Assembly: GCA_029207755.1 (NCBI GenBank)
Contig: JARCOQ010000171.1
Span: 62,001-126,000 of the forward strand
Reading direction: 5' to 3'
Length of the DNA stretch: 64,000 nt
Source of the DNA: Chamaea fasciata
Lineage: Eukaryota; Chordata; Aves; Passeriformes; Sylviidae
Shown: positions 7,568 to 18,275 of the stretch, piece by piece
Layout: every line of letters starts with the position of its first letter
How positions within the stretch are numbered: position 1 is the first letter of the stretch
Notes under the pieces: model-generated
Told to the model about the DNA's origin: nothing
Seen by the model: only the letters and a program-made list of their open reading frames with translations
Databases searched by the model: none
Translations under genes and position numbers: made by a program

Positions 7568-10061
7568 ATGTCAGTTTTTAGGAGGCCTTTGGCCCTCCAT
7601 GGGAAGCCAGGCTTCCTGCTTGTGGCAGCTTGCATCTGGAAGAAATCGTGTTCCGTTCGGGATTGTAGGGGGCCGGAGCTGGGTGCCCGGATGAGGGAGT
7701 TGGACACAAAGGATGGGCTGTTTCCAGGGGTAAGTAAAGTCAGCTGCCCAGGTTCCTGATGTCAGTTTGCAGGTGGCTATTGGTCCTCCATGGAAAGCCA
7801 GGCTTCCAGCTTGTGGCAGCTTGCATCGGGAAGTAATACTGATCTGTTCGGGATTGCAGGTGGCCGAGGCCTGGTGCCCGGCAGAGGGAGTTGGGCACAA
7901 AGGATGGCCTGTTTCCAGGGGTAAGTAAAGTCAGCTGCCCAGGTGCCTGATGTCAGTTTGTAGGAGGCCTTTGGCCCTCCAAGGGAAGCTTGTCTTCCAG
8001 TTTGTGGCAGCTTGCATCTGGAAGAAATCCTGTTCCGTTCGGGATTGTAGGTGGGCGAGGCCTGGTGCCCGGCAGAGGGAGTTGGGCACAAAGGATGGGC
8101 TGTTTCCAGGGGTAAGTAAAGTCAGCTGCCCAGGTGCCTGATGTCAGTTTTTAGGAGGCCTTTGGTTCTCCAAGGGAAGCTTGTCTTCCAGTTTGTGGCA
8201 GCTTGCATCTGGAAGAAATCCTGTTCCGTTCGGGATTGTAGGTGGGCGACGCCTGGTGCTTGGCAGAGGGAGTTGGGCACAAAGGATGGGCTGTTTCCAG
8301 GGGTATGTTAAGTCACCTGCCCAAATGTCTGATGTCAGTTTATAGGAGGCCTTTGGCCCTCCAAGGGAAGCTAGTCTTCCTGTTAAAGGCAGCTTAAGGC
8401 AGCTTGCATCTGGAAGAAATCCTGTTCCGTTCGGGATTGTAGGTGGCCGAGGCCAGGTGCCCGGCAGAGGGAGTTGGGCACAAAGGATGGGCTGTTTCCA
8501 GGGGTAAGTAAAGTCAGCTGCCCAGGTGCCTGATGTCAGTTTGTAGGAGGCCTTTGGCTCTCCATGTGAAGCCAGGTTTACTGCTTGTGGCAGCTTGCAT
8601 CTGGAAGAAATCCTGTTCCGTTCGGGATTGTAGGAGGCCGAGGCCAGGTGCCCGGCAGAGGGAGTTGGGCACATATGATGGCTGGTTTCCAGATGTAAGT
8701 AAGGTCAGCTGCCCAGGTGCCTGATGTCAGTTTGTAGGAGGCCTTTGGCCCTCCAAGGGATGACAGGCTTCCAGCTTGTGGCAGCTTGCATCTGGAAGAA
8801 ATCCTGTTCCGTTCAGGATTGTAGGTGGCCGAGGCCTGGAGCCCGGCAGAGGGGAGTTGGGCACAAAGGATGGACTGTTTCCAGGGGTAAGTAAAGTCAG
8901 CAGCCCAAGTGCCGGATGTCAGTTTGTAGGAGGCCTTTGGCCCTCCAAGGGAAGCTAGTCTTCCAGCTTGTGACAGCTTGCATCTGGAAGAAATCCTGTT
9001 CCGTTCGGGATTGTAGGTGGGCGAGGCCAGGTGCCCGGCAGAGGGAGTTGGGCACAAAGGATGGGCTGTTTCCAGGGGTAAGTAAAGTCAGCTGCCCAGG
9101 TGCCTGATGTCAGTTTGTAGGAGGCCTTTGGCCCCCCAAGTGAAGCCACGTTTCCAGCTTGTGGCAGCTTGCATCATGAAGAACTCCGGTTCCGTTCGGG
9201 ATTGTAGGTGGCCGAGGCCATCTGCCCGGCAGCGGGAGTTGGGCACAAAGGATGGGCTGTTTCCAGGGGTAAGTAAAGTCAGCTGCCCAGGTGCCTGATG
9301 TCAGTTTGTAGGAGGCCTTTGGCCCTCCATGGGAAGCCAGGTTTACTGCTTGTGGCAGCTTGCATCTGGAAGAAATCCTGTTCCGTTCGGGATTGTAGGT
9401 GGCCGAGGCCAGGTGCCCGGCAGAGGGAGTTGGGCAAATATGATGGCTGGTTTCCGGGGGTAAGTAAGGTCAGCTGCCCAGGTGCCTGATGTCAGTTTGT
9501 AGGAGGCCTTTGGCCCTCCAAGGGATGACAGGCTTCCAGTTTGTGGCAGCTTGCATCTGGAAGAAATCCTGTTCCGTTCGGGATTGTAGGAGGCCGAGGC
9601 CTGGTGCCCGGCAGAGGGAGTTGGGCACAAAGGATGGGCTGTTTCCAGGGGTAAGTAAAGTCAGCAGCCCAGGTGCCTGATGTCAGTTTGTAGGAGGCCT
9701 TTGACCCTCCAAGGGAAGCTAGTCTTCCAGCTTGTGGCAGCTTGCATCTGGAAGAAATCCTGTTCCGTTCGGGATTGTAGGTGGGCGAGGCCAGGTGCCC
9801 GGCAGAGGGAGTTGGGCACAAAGGATGGGCTGTTTCCAGGGGTAAGTAAAGTCAGCTGCCCAGGTGCCTGATGTCAGTTTGTAGGAGGCCTTTGGCCCCC
9901 CAAGTGAAGCCACGTTTCCAGCTTGTGGCAGCTTGCATCTGGAAGAACTCTGGTTCCGTTCGGGATTGTTGGTGGCTGAGGCCATCTGCCCGGCAGAGGG
10001 AGTTGGGCACAAAGGATGTCTTGTTTCCAGGGGCAAGTAAAGTCATCTGCCCAGGTGCCTG
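7568..10061 (+). repeat. HOR segment 3, left-type 13-monomer unit, copy 1
   Basis: Order: D-E-A-K-J-H-I-B-C-H-I-B-C. The length is 2,494 bp because of a 10-bp duplication at 8386-8405 and one extra G near 8852. Within the unit the last eight monomers are themselves H-I-B-C repeated twice, so a tetramer is nested in the 13-mer. Confidence 0.88.
8386..8405 (+). repeat. 10-bp local tandem duplication in a J monomer
   Basis: AAGGCAGCTT occurs twice in a row, giving a 201-bp J monomer. The related copy at 16557 has one AAGGCAGCTT, so the event occurred after the block was duplicated. Confidence 0.9.
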
Positions 10062-10825
10062 ATGTCAGTTTTTAGGAGGCCTTTGGCCCTCCATGGGAAG
10101 CCAGGCTTCCTGCTTGTGGCAGCTTGCATCTGGAAGAAATCGTGTTCCGTTCGGGATTGTAGGGGGCCGGAGCTGGGTGCCCGGATGAGGGAGTTGGACA
10201 CAAAGGATGGGCTGTTTCCAGGGGTAAGTAAAGTCAGCTGCCCAGGTTCCTGATGTCAGTTTGCAGGTGGCTATTGGTCCTCCATGGAAAGCCAGGCTTC
10301 CAGCTTGTGGCAGCTTGCATCGGGAAGTAATACTGATCTGTTCGGGATTGCAGGTGGCCGAGGCCTGGTGCCCGGCAGAGGGAGTTGGGCACAAAGGATG
10401 GCCTGTTTCCAGGGGTAAGTAAAGTCAGCTGCCCAGGTGCCTGATGTCAGTTTGTAGGAGGCCTTTGGCCCTCCAAGGGAAGCTTGTCTTCCAGTTTGTG
10501 GCAGCTTGCATCTGGAAGCAATCATGTTTTGTTCGGGATTGTAGGTGGGCGAGACCTGGTGCCCGGCAGAGGGAGTTGGGCACAAAGGATGGGCTGTTTC
10601 CAGGGGTAAGTAAAGTCAGCTGCCCAGGTGCCTGATGTCAGTTTGTAGGAGGCCTTTGGCCCTCCAAGGGAAGCTTGTCTTCCAGTTTGTGGCAGCTTGC
10701 ATCTGGAAGAAATCCTGTTCCGTTCGGGATTGTAGGTGGGCGAGGCCTGGTGCCCGGCAGAGGGAGTTGGGCACAAAGGATGGGCTGTTTCCAGGGGTAA
10801 GTAAAGTCAGCTGCCCAGGTGCCTG

Positions 10826-12989
10826 ATGTCAGTTTGTAGGAGGCCTTTGGCCCTCCAAGAGAAGTATGTCTTCCAGTTTGTGGCAGCTTGCATCTGGAAG
10901 AAATGCTGTTCCGTTCAGGATTGTAGGTGGGCGAGGCCTGGTGCTTGGCAGAGGGAGTTGGGCACAAAGGATGGGCTGTTTCCAGGGGTAAGTTAAGTCA
11001 GCTGCCCAAATGTCTGATGTCAGTTTATAGGAGGCCTTTGGCCCTCCAAGGGAAGGTAGTGTCTTCCTGTTAAAGGCAGCTTGCATCTGAAGAAATCCTG
11101 TTCCGTTCGGGATTGTAGGTGGCCGAGGCCAGGTGCCCGGCAGAGGGAGTTGGGCACAAAGGATGGGCTGTTTCCAGGGGTAAGTAAAGTCAGCTGCCCA
11201 GGTGCCTGATGTCAGTTTGTAGGAGGCCTTTGGCCCTCCAAGGGAAGCCAGGTTTACTGCTTGTGGCAGCTTGCATCTGGAAGAAATCCTGTTCCGTTCG
11301 GGATTGTAGGTGGCCGAGGCCAGGTGCCCGGCAGAGGGAGTTGGGCACATATGATGGCTGGTTTCCAGGGGTAAGTAAGGTCAGCTGCCCAGGTGCCTGA
11401 TGTCAGTTTGTAGGAGGCCTTTGGCCCTCCAAGGGATGACAGGCTTCCAGTTTGTGGCAGCTTGCATCTGGAAGAAATCCTGTTCCGTTCAGGATTGTAG
11501 GTGGCCGAGGCCTGGAGCCCGGCAGAGGGAGTTGGGCACAAAGGATGGGCTGTTTCCAGGGGTAAGTAAAGTCAGCTGCCCAGGTGCCTGATGTCAGTTT
11601 GTAGGAGGCCTTTGGCCCTCCAAGGGAAGCTTGTCTTCCAGTTTGTGGCAGCTTGCATCTGGAAGAAATCCTGTTCCGTTCGGGATTGTAGGTGGGCGAG
11701 GCCTGGTGCCCGGCAGAGGGAGTTGGGCACAAAGGATGGCCTGTTTCCAGGGGTAAGTAAAGTCAGCTGCCCAGGTGCCTGATGTCAGTTTGTAGGAGGC
11801 ATTTGGCCCTCCAAGGGAAGCTTGTCTTCCAGTTTGTGGCAGCTTGCATCTGGAAGCAATCCTGTTCCGTTCGGGATTGTAGGTGGGCGAGACCTGGTGC
11901 CCGGCAGAAGGAGTTGGGCACAAAGGATGGGCTGTTTCCAGGGGTAAGTAAAGTCAGCTGCCCAGGTGCCTGATGTCAGTTTGTAGGAGGCCTTTGGCCC
12001 TCCAAGGGAAGCTTGTCTTCCAGTTTGTGGCAGCATGCATCTGGAAGAAATGCTGTTTCGTTCGGGATTGTAGGTGGCCGAGGCCAGGTGCCCGGCAGAG
12101 GGAGTTGGGCACAAAGGATGTCCTGTTTAGAGAGGTAAGTAAAGTCAGCTGCCCAGGTGCCTGATGTCAGTTTTTAGGAGGCCTTTGGCCCTCCTTGGGA
12201 AGCCAGGCTTCCTGGTTGTGGCAGCTTGCATCTGGAAGAAATCCTGTTCCGTTCAGGATTGTAGGTGGCCGAGGCCTGGTGCCCGGCAGAGGGAGTTGGG
12301 CACAAAGGATGGGCTGTTTCCAGGGGTAAGTAAAGTCAGCTGCTCAGGTGCCTGATGTCAGTTTGTAGGAGGCCTTTGGCCCTCCAAGGGAAGCTTGTCT
12401 TCCAGTTTGTGGCAGCTTGCATCTGGAAGAAATCCTGTTCCGTTCGGGATTGTAGGTGGGCGAGGCCTGGTGCCCGGCAGAGGGAGTTGGGCACAAAGGA
12501 TGGGCTGTTTCCAGGGGTAAGTAAAGTCCGCTGCCCAGGTGCCTGATGTCAGTTTGTAGGAGGCCTTTGGTCCTCCATGGGAAACCAGTCTTCCAGCTTG
12601 TGGCAGCTTGCATCTGGAAGAAATGCTGTTTCGTTCGGGATTTTAGGTGGGCGAGACCTGGTGCCTGGCAGAGGGAGTTGGGCACAAAGGATGGGCTGTT
12701 TCCAGGGGTAAGTAAAGTCAGCTGCCCAGGTGCCTGATGTCAGTTTGTAGGAGGCCTTTGGCCCTCCAAGGGAAGCTTGTCTTCCAGCTTGTGGCAGCTT
12801 GCATCGGGAAGAAATCCTGTTCCGTTCGGGATTGTAGGTGGGCGAGGCCAGGTGCCCGGCAGAGGGAGTTGGGCACAAAGGATGGGCTGTTTCCAGGGGT
12901 AAGTAAAGTCAGATGCCCAGGTGCCTGATGTCAGTTTGTAGGAGGCCTTTGGCCCCCCAAGTGAAGCCACGTTTCCAGCTTGTGGCAGC
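10826..12989 (+). repeat. Duplicated block, left copy (partner 22858-25020)
   Basis: K-J-H-I-A-A-M-L-A-F/M-B and the front of C match 22858-25020 at offsets of 12,031-12,032 bp. Markers are AGAAGTATGTC, AGGCATTTGG, CTGCTCAGGTG, AAGTCCGCTGCC, GATTTTAGGTGG and GTCAGATGCCC. The match stops inside the C monomer at 12928. Confidence 0.86.
11973..12163 (+). repeat. Family M monomer (type copy)
   Basis: Tail features define it: GCATGCATCTGG (SphI-like GCATGC), AAATGCTGTTTCGTTCGGG and GGATGTCCTGTTTAGAG. The front is family A. The change from CCGTTCG to TCGTTCG is a CpG-type transition. In the right half the TTTAGAGG tail is attached to B fronts (39672, 42727, 45209, 49220, 50175, 61823, 62969). Confidence 0.82.
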
Positions 12990-13118
12990 ATTCATCTGGA
13001 AGAAATGCTGTTTCGTTCGGGATTGTGGGTGGCCGAGGCCAGGTGCCCGGCAGAGGGAGTTGGGCACAAAGGATGTCCTGTTTAGAGGGGTAAGTAAAGT
13101 CAGCTGCCCAGGTGCCTG
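12928..13118 (+). repeat. C/M chimeric monomer at a five-monomer deletion
   Basis: The front (CCCCCCAAGTGAAGCC, ACGTTTCCAGC) equals the C at 24959; the tail (CATTCATCTGG, ATGCTGTTTCG, TTTAGAGG) equals the M at 25914. The switch is within TGTGGCAGC at about 12981-12989, a sequence common to both, and the 191-bp register is kept. Confidence 0.85.
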
Positions 13119-14983
13119 ATGTCAGTTTGTAGGAGGCCTTTGGCCCTCCTTGGGAAGCCAGGCTTCCTGCTTGTGGCAGCTTGCATCTGGAAGAAATCCT
13201 GTTCCGTTCAGGATTGTAGGTGGCCGAGGCCTGGTGCCCGGCAGAGGGAGTTGGGCACAAAGGATGGGCTGTTTCCAGGGGTAAGTAAAGTCAGCTGCCC
13301 AGGTGCCTGATGTCAGTTTGTAGGAGGCCTTTGGCCCTCCATGGGAAACCAGGCTTCCTGCTTGTGGCAGCTTGCATCTGGAAGAAATCCTGTTCCGTTC
13401 AGGATTGTAGGTGGCCGAGGCCTGGTGCCCGGCAGAGGGAGTTGGGCACAAAGGATGTGCTGTTTCCAGGGGTAAGTAAAGTCAGCTGCCCAGGTGCCTG
13501 ATGTCAGTTTGTAGGAGGCCTTTGGCCCTCCAAGGGAAGCTTGTCTTCCAGTTTGTGGCAGCTTGCATCTGGAAGCAATCCTGTTCCGTTCGGGATTGTA
13601 GGTGGGCGAGGCCTGGTGCCCGGCAGAGGGAGTTGGGCACAAAGGATGGGCTGTTTCCAGGGGTAAGTAAAGTCAGCTGCCCAGGTGCCTGATGTCAGTT
13701 TGTAGGAGGCCTTTGGCCCCCCAAGAGAAGCTTGTCTTCCAGTTTGTGGCAGCTTGCATCTGGAAGAAATCCTGTTCCGTTCGGGATTGTAGGTGGGCGA
13801 GGCCTGGTGCTTGGCAGAGGGAGTTGGGCACAAAGGATGGGCTGTTTCCAGGGGTAAGTTAAGTCAGCTGCCCAAATGTCTGATGTCAGTTTATAGGAGG
13901 CCTTTGGCCCTCCGAGGGAAGCTAGTCTTCCTGTTAAAGGCAGCTTGCATCTGGAAGAAATCCTGTTCCGTTCGGGATTGTAGGTGGGCGAGGCCTGGTG
14001 CTTGGCAGAGGGAGTTGGGCACAAAGGATGGGCTGTTTCCAGGGGTAAGTTAAGTCCCCGGCCCAAATGTCTGATGTCAGTTTATAGGAGGCCTTTGGCC
14101 CTCCAAGGGAAGCTAGTCTTCCTGTTAAAGGCAGCTTGCATCTGGAAGAAATCGTGTTCCGTTCGGAATTGTAGGTGGCCGAGGCCAGGTGCCCGGCAGA
14201 GGGAGTTGGGCACAAAGGATGGGCTGTTTCCAGGGGTAAGTAAAGTCAGCTGCCCAGGTGCCTGATGTCAGTTTGTAGGAGGCCTTTGGCCCTCCATGTG
14301 AAGCCAGGTTTACTGCTTGTGGCAGCTTGCATCTGGAAGAAATCCTGTTCCGTTCGGGATTGTAGGTGGCCGAGGCCAGGTGCCCGGCAGAGGGAGCTGG
14401 GCACATATGATGGCTGGTTTCCAGGGGTAAGTAAGGTCAGCTGCCCAGGTGCCTGATGTCAGTTTGTAGGAGGCCTTTGGCCCTCCAAGGGATGACAGGC
14501 TTCCAGTTTGTGGCTGCTTGCATCTGGAAGAAATCCTGTTCCGTTCAGGATTGTAGGTGGCCGAGGCCTGGAGCCCGGCAGAGGGAGTTGGGCACAAAGG
14601 ATGGACTGTTTCCAGGGGTAAGTAAAGTCAGCAGCCCAGGTGCCTGATGTCAGTTTGTAGGAGGCCTTTGGCCCTCCAAGGGAAGCTAGTCTTCCAGCTT
14701 GTGGCAGCTTGCATCTGGAAGAAATCCTGTTCCGTTCGGGATTGTAGGTGGGCGAGGCCAGGTGCCCGGCAGAGGGAGTTGGGCACAAAGGATGGGCTGT
14801 TTCCAGGGGTAAGTAAAGTCAGCTGCCCAGGTGCCTGATGTCAGTTTGTAGGAGGCCTTTGGCCCCCCGAGTGAAGCCACGTTTCCAGCTTGTGGCAGCT
14901 TGCATCATGAAGAACTCCGGTTCCGTTCGGGATTGTAGGTGGCCGAGGCCATCTGCCCGGCAGAGGGAGTTGGGCACAAAGGA
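12981..14983 (+). repeat. Duplicated block continued, left copy (partner 25967-27969)
   Basis: From the middle of 12928 the match resumes with 25914 onward at an offset of 12,986 bp, 955 bp (5 x 191) more than before. Shared private variants: CAGCATTCATCTGG, GATTGTGGGTGG, AAGTCCCCGGCCC near 14054 and 27041, and TTCGGAATTG. It ends inside the C monomers at 14838 and 27824. Confidence 0.86.
14647..14837 (+). repeat. Family B monomer (type copy)
   Basis: AAGGGAAGCTAGTCTTCCAG followed by CTTGTGGCAG, and usually GGCGAGGCCAGG. It differs from A by GCTAGTC for GCTTGTC, so it lacks the HindIII site. It sits between I and C in most HOR units. Right-hand copies read CCTTTCGCC or CCTTTCGCTATCC and GCTTCCATCTGG. 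Confidence 0.82.
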
Positions 14984-15792
14984 TGGGCTGTTTCCAGGGG
15001 TAAGTAAAGTCAGCTGCCCAGGTGCCTGATGTCAGTTTGTAGGAGGCCTTTGGCCCTCCATGGGAAGCCAGGTTTACTGCTTGTGGCAGCTTGCATCTGG
15101 AAGAAATCCTGTTCCGTTCGGGATTGTAGGTGGCCGAGGCCAGGTGCCCGGCAGAGGGAGTTGGGCACATATGATGGCTGGTTTCCAGGGGTAAGTAAGG
15201 TCAGCTGCCCAGGTGCCTGATGTCAGTTTGTAGGAGGCCTTTGGCCCTCCAAGGGAAGCTTGTCTTCCAGTTTGTGGCAGCTTGCATCTGGAAGAAATCC
15301 TGTTCCGTTCAGGATTGTAGGAGGCCGAGGCCTGGAGCCCGGCAGAGGGAGTTGGGCACAAAGGATGGCCTGTTTCCAGGGGTAAGTAAAGTCAGCAGCC
15401 CAGGTGCCTGATGTCAGTTTGTAGGAGGCCTTTGACCCTCCAAGGGAAGCTAGTCTTCCAGCTTGTGGCAGCTTGCATCTGGAAGAAATCCTGTTCCGTT
15501 CGGGATTGTAGGTGGGCGAGGCCAGGTGCCCGGCAGAGGGAGTTGGGCACAAAGGATGGGCTGTTTCCAGGGGTAAGTAAAGTCAGCTGCCCAGGTGCCT
15601 GATGTCAGTTTGTAGGAGGCCTTTGGCCCCCCAAGTGAAGCCACGTTTCCAGCTTGTGGCAGCTTGCATCTGGAAGAACTCTGGTTCCGTTCGGGATTGT
15701 TGGTGGCCGAGGCCATCTGCCCGGCAGAGGGAGTTGGGCACAAAGGATGTCTTGTTTCCAGGGGCAAGTAAAGTCATCTGCCCAGGTGCCTG

Positions 15793-18275
15793 ATGTCAGT
15801 TTTTAGGAGGCCTTTGGCCCTCCATGGGAAGCCAGGCTTCCTGCTTGTGGCAGCTTGCATCTGGAAGAAATCGTGTTCCGTTCGGGATTGTAGGGGGCCG
15901 GAGCTGGGTGCCCGGATGAGGGAGTTGGACACAAAGGATGGGCTGTTTCCAGGGGTAAGTAAAGTCAGCTGCCCAGGTTCCTGATGTCAGTTTGCAGGTG
16001 GCTATTGGTCCTCCATGGAAAGCCAGGCTTCCAGCTTGTGGCAGCTTGCATCGGGAAGTAATACTGATCTGTTCGGGATTGCAGGTGGCCGAGGCCTGGT
16101 GCCCGGCAGAGGGAGTTGGGCACAAAGGATGGCCTGTTTCCAGGGGTAAGTAAAGTCAGCTGCCCAGGTGCCTGATGTCAGTTTGTAGGAGGCCTTTGGC
16201 CCTCCAAGGGAAGCTTGTCTTCCAGTTTGTGGCAGCTTGCATCTGGAAGAAATCCTGTTCCGTTCGGGATTGTAGGTGGGCGAGGCCTGGTGCCCGGCAG
16301 AGGGAGTTGGGCACAAAGGATGGGCTGTTTCCAGGGGTAAGTAAAGTCAGCTGCCCAGGTGCCTGATGTCAGTTTTTAGGAGGCCTTTGGTTCTCCAAGG
16401 GAAGCTTGTCTTCCAGTTTGTGGCAGCTTGCATCTGGAAGAAATCCTGTTCCGTTCGGGATTGTAGGTGGGCGACGCCTGGTGCTTGGCAGAGGGAGTTG
16501 GGCACAAAGGATGGGCTGTTTCCAGGGGTATGTTAAGTCACCTGCCCAAATGTCTGATGTCAGTTTATAGGAGGCCTTTGGCCCTCCAAGGGAAGCTAGT
16601 CTTCCTGTTAAAGGCAGCTTGCATCTGGAAGAAATCCTGTTCCGTTCGGGATTGTAGGTGGCCGAGGCCAGGTGCCCGGCAGAGGGAGTTGGGCACAAAG
16701 GATGGGCTGTTTCCAGGGGTAAGTAAAGTCAGCTGCCCAGGTGCCTGATGTCAGTTTGTAGGAGGCCTTTGGCTCTCCATGTGAAGCCAGGTTTACTGCT
16801 TGTGGCAGCTTGCATCTGGAAGAAATCCTGTTCCGTTCGGGATTGTAGGTGGGCGAGGCCAGGTGCCCGGCAGAGGGAGTTGGGCACATATGATGGCTGG
16901 TTTCCAGATGTAAGTAAGGTCAGCTGCCCAGGTGCCTGATGTCAGTTTGTAGGAGGCCTTTGGCCCTCCAAGGGATGACAGGCTTCCAGCTTGTGGCAGC
17001 TTGCATCTGGAAGAAATCCTGTTCCGTTCAGGATTGTAGGTGGCCGAGGCCTGGAGCCCGGCAGAGGGAGTTGGGCACAAAGGATGGACTGTTTCCAGGG
17101 GTAAGTAAAGTCAGCAGCCCAAGTGCCGGATGTCAGTTTGTAGGAGGCCTTTGGCCCTCCAAGGGAAGCTAGTCTTCCAGCTTGTGACAGCTTGCATCTG
17201 GAAGAAATCCTGTTCCGTTCGGGATTGTAGGTGGGCGAGGCCAGGTGCCCGGCAGAGGGAGTTGGGCACAAAGGATGGGCTGTTTCCAGGGGTAAGTAAA
17301 GTCAGCTGCCCAGGTGCCTGATGTCAGTTTGTAGGAGGCCTTTGGCCCCCCAAGTGAAGCCACGTTTCCAGCTTGTGGCAGCTTGCATCATGAAGAACTC
17401 CGGTTCCGTTCGGGATTGTAGGTGGCCGAGGCCATCTGCCCGGCAGAGGGAGTTGGGCACAAAGGATGGGCTGTTTCCAGGGGTAAGTAAAGTCAGCTGC
17501 CCAGGTGCCTGATGTCAGTTTGTAGGAGGCCTTTGGCCCTCCATGGGAAGCCAGGTTTACTGCTTGTGGCAGCTTGCATCTGGAAGAAATCCTGTTCCGT
17601 TCGGGATTGTAGGTGGCCGAGGCCAGGTGCCCGGCAGAGGGAGTTGGGCAAATATGATGGCTGGTTTCCGGGGGTAAGTAAGGTCAGCTGCCCAGGTGCC
17701 TGATGTCAGTTTGTAGGAGGCCTTTGGCCCTCCAAGGGATGACAGGCTTCCAGTTTGTGGCAGCTTGCATCTGGAAGAAATCCTGTTCCGTTCGGGATTG
17801 TAGGAGGCCGAGGCCTGGTGCCCGGCAGAGGGAGTTGGGCACAAAGGATGGGCTGTTTCCAGGGGTAAGTAAAGTCAGCAGCCCAGGTGCCTGATGTCAG
17901 TTTGTAGGAGGCCTTTGACCCTCCAAGGGAAGCTAGTCTTCCAGCTTGTGGCAGCTTGCATCTGGAAGAAATCCTGTTCCGTTCGGGATTGTAGGTGGGC
18001 GAGGCCAGGTGCCCGGCAGAGGGAGTTGGGCACAAAGGATGGGCTGTTTCCAGGGGTAAGTAAAGTCAGCTGCCCAGGTGCCTGATGTCAGTTTGTAGGA
18101 GGCCTTTGGCCCCCCAAGTGAAGCCACGTTTCCAGCTTGTGGCAGCTTGCATCTGGAAGAACTCTGGTTCCGTTCGGGATTGTTGGTGGCCGAGGCCATC
18201 TGCCCGGCAGAGGGAGTTGGGCACAAAGGATGTCTTGTTTCCAGGGGCAAGTAAAGTCATCTGCCCAGGTGCCTG
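15793..18275 (+). repeat. HOR segment 5, left-type 13-monomer unit, copy 2
   Basis: Same order as the unit at 7568 (D-E-A-K-J-H-I-B-C-H-I-B-C), 2,483 bp, without the 10-bp duplication or the extra G. Since these two changes are found only in the 7.6-kb copy, this copy is closer to the ancestral unit. Confidence 0.88.

Larger units (their letters stand above)
6231..10634 (+). repeat. Large duplicated block, left copy (partner 14456-18848)
   Basis: Twenty-three consecutive monomers match 14456-18848 in order and in private variants: GCATCATGAAG in C, GATGTTGGTGG-type GATTGTTGG, CCAGGTTCC after D, CCAGATGTAAG near 8692 and GTTTTGTTCGG near 10526. The offset is 8,225 bp, falling to 8,214 bp after the 10-bp duplication and the extra G in this copy. 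Before 6231 and after 10634 the two regions have different variants. Confidence 0.88.
10062..15792 (+). repeat. HOR segment 4 (30 monomers)
   Basis: Order: D-E-A-A-K-J-H-I-A-A-M-L-A-F/M-B-C/M-L-G-A-K-K'-J-H-I-B-C-H-A/I-B-C. The C/M monomer at 12928 is a deletion-type chimera. J at 11017 carries an extra GT near 11060 and lacks a G near 11090. The A at 11782 reads AGGCATTTGG, a marker shared with 19421, 23813 and 36235. Confidence 0.84.

Noticed and set aside
12056..12067. TTTCGTTCGGGA in M monomers as a CENP-B box
   Set aside because: It has the TTCGTT and CGGGA ends of the 17-bp box but lacks the five bases between them, so it does not fit the required spacing NTTCGNNNNANNCGGGN. I saw no full match in any family on either strand.
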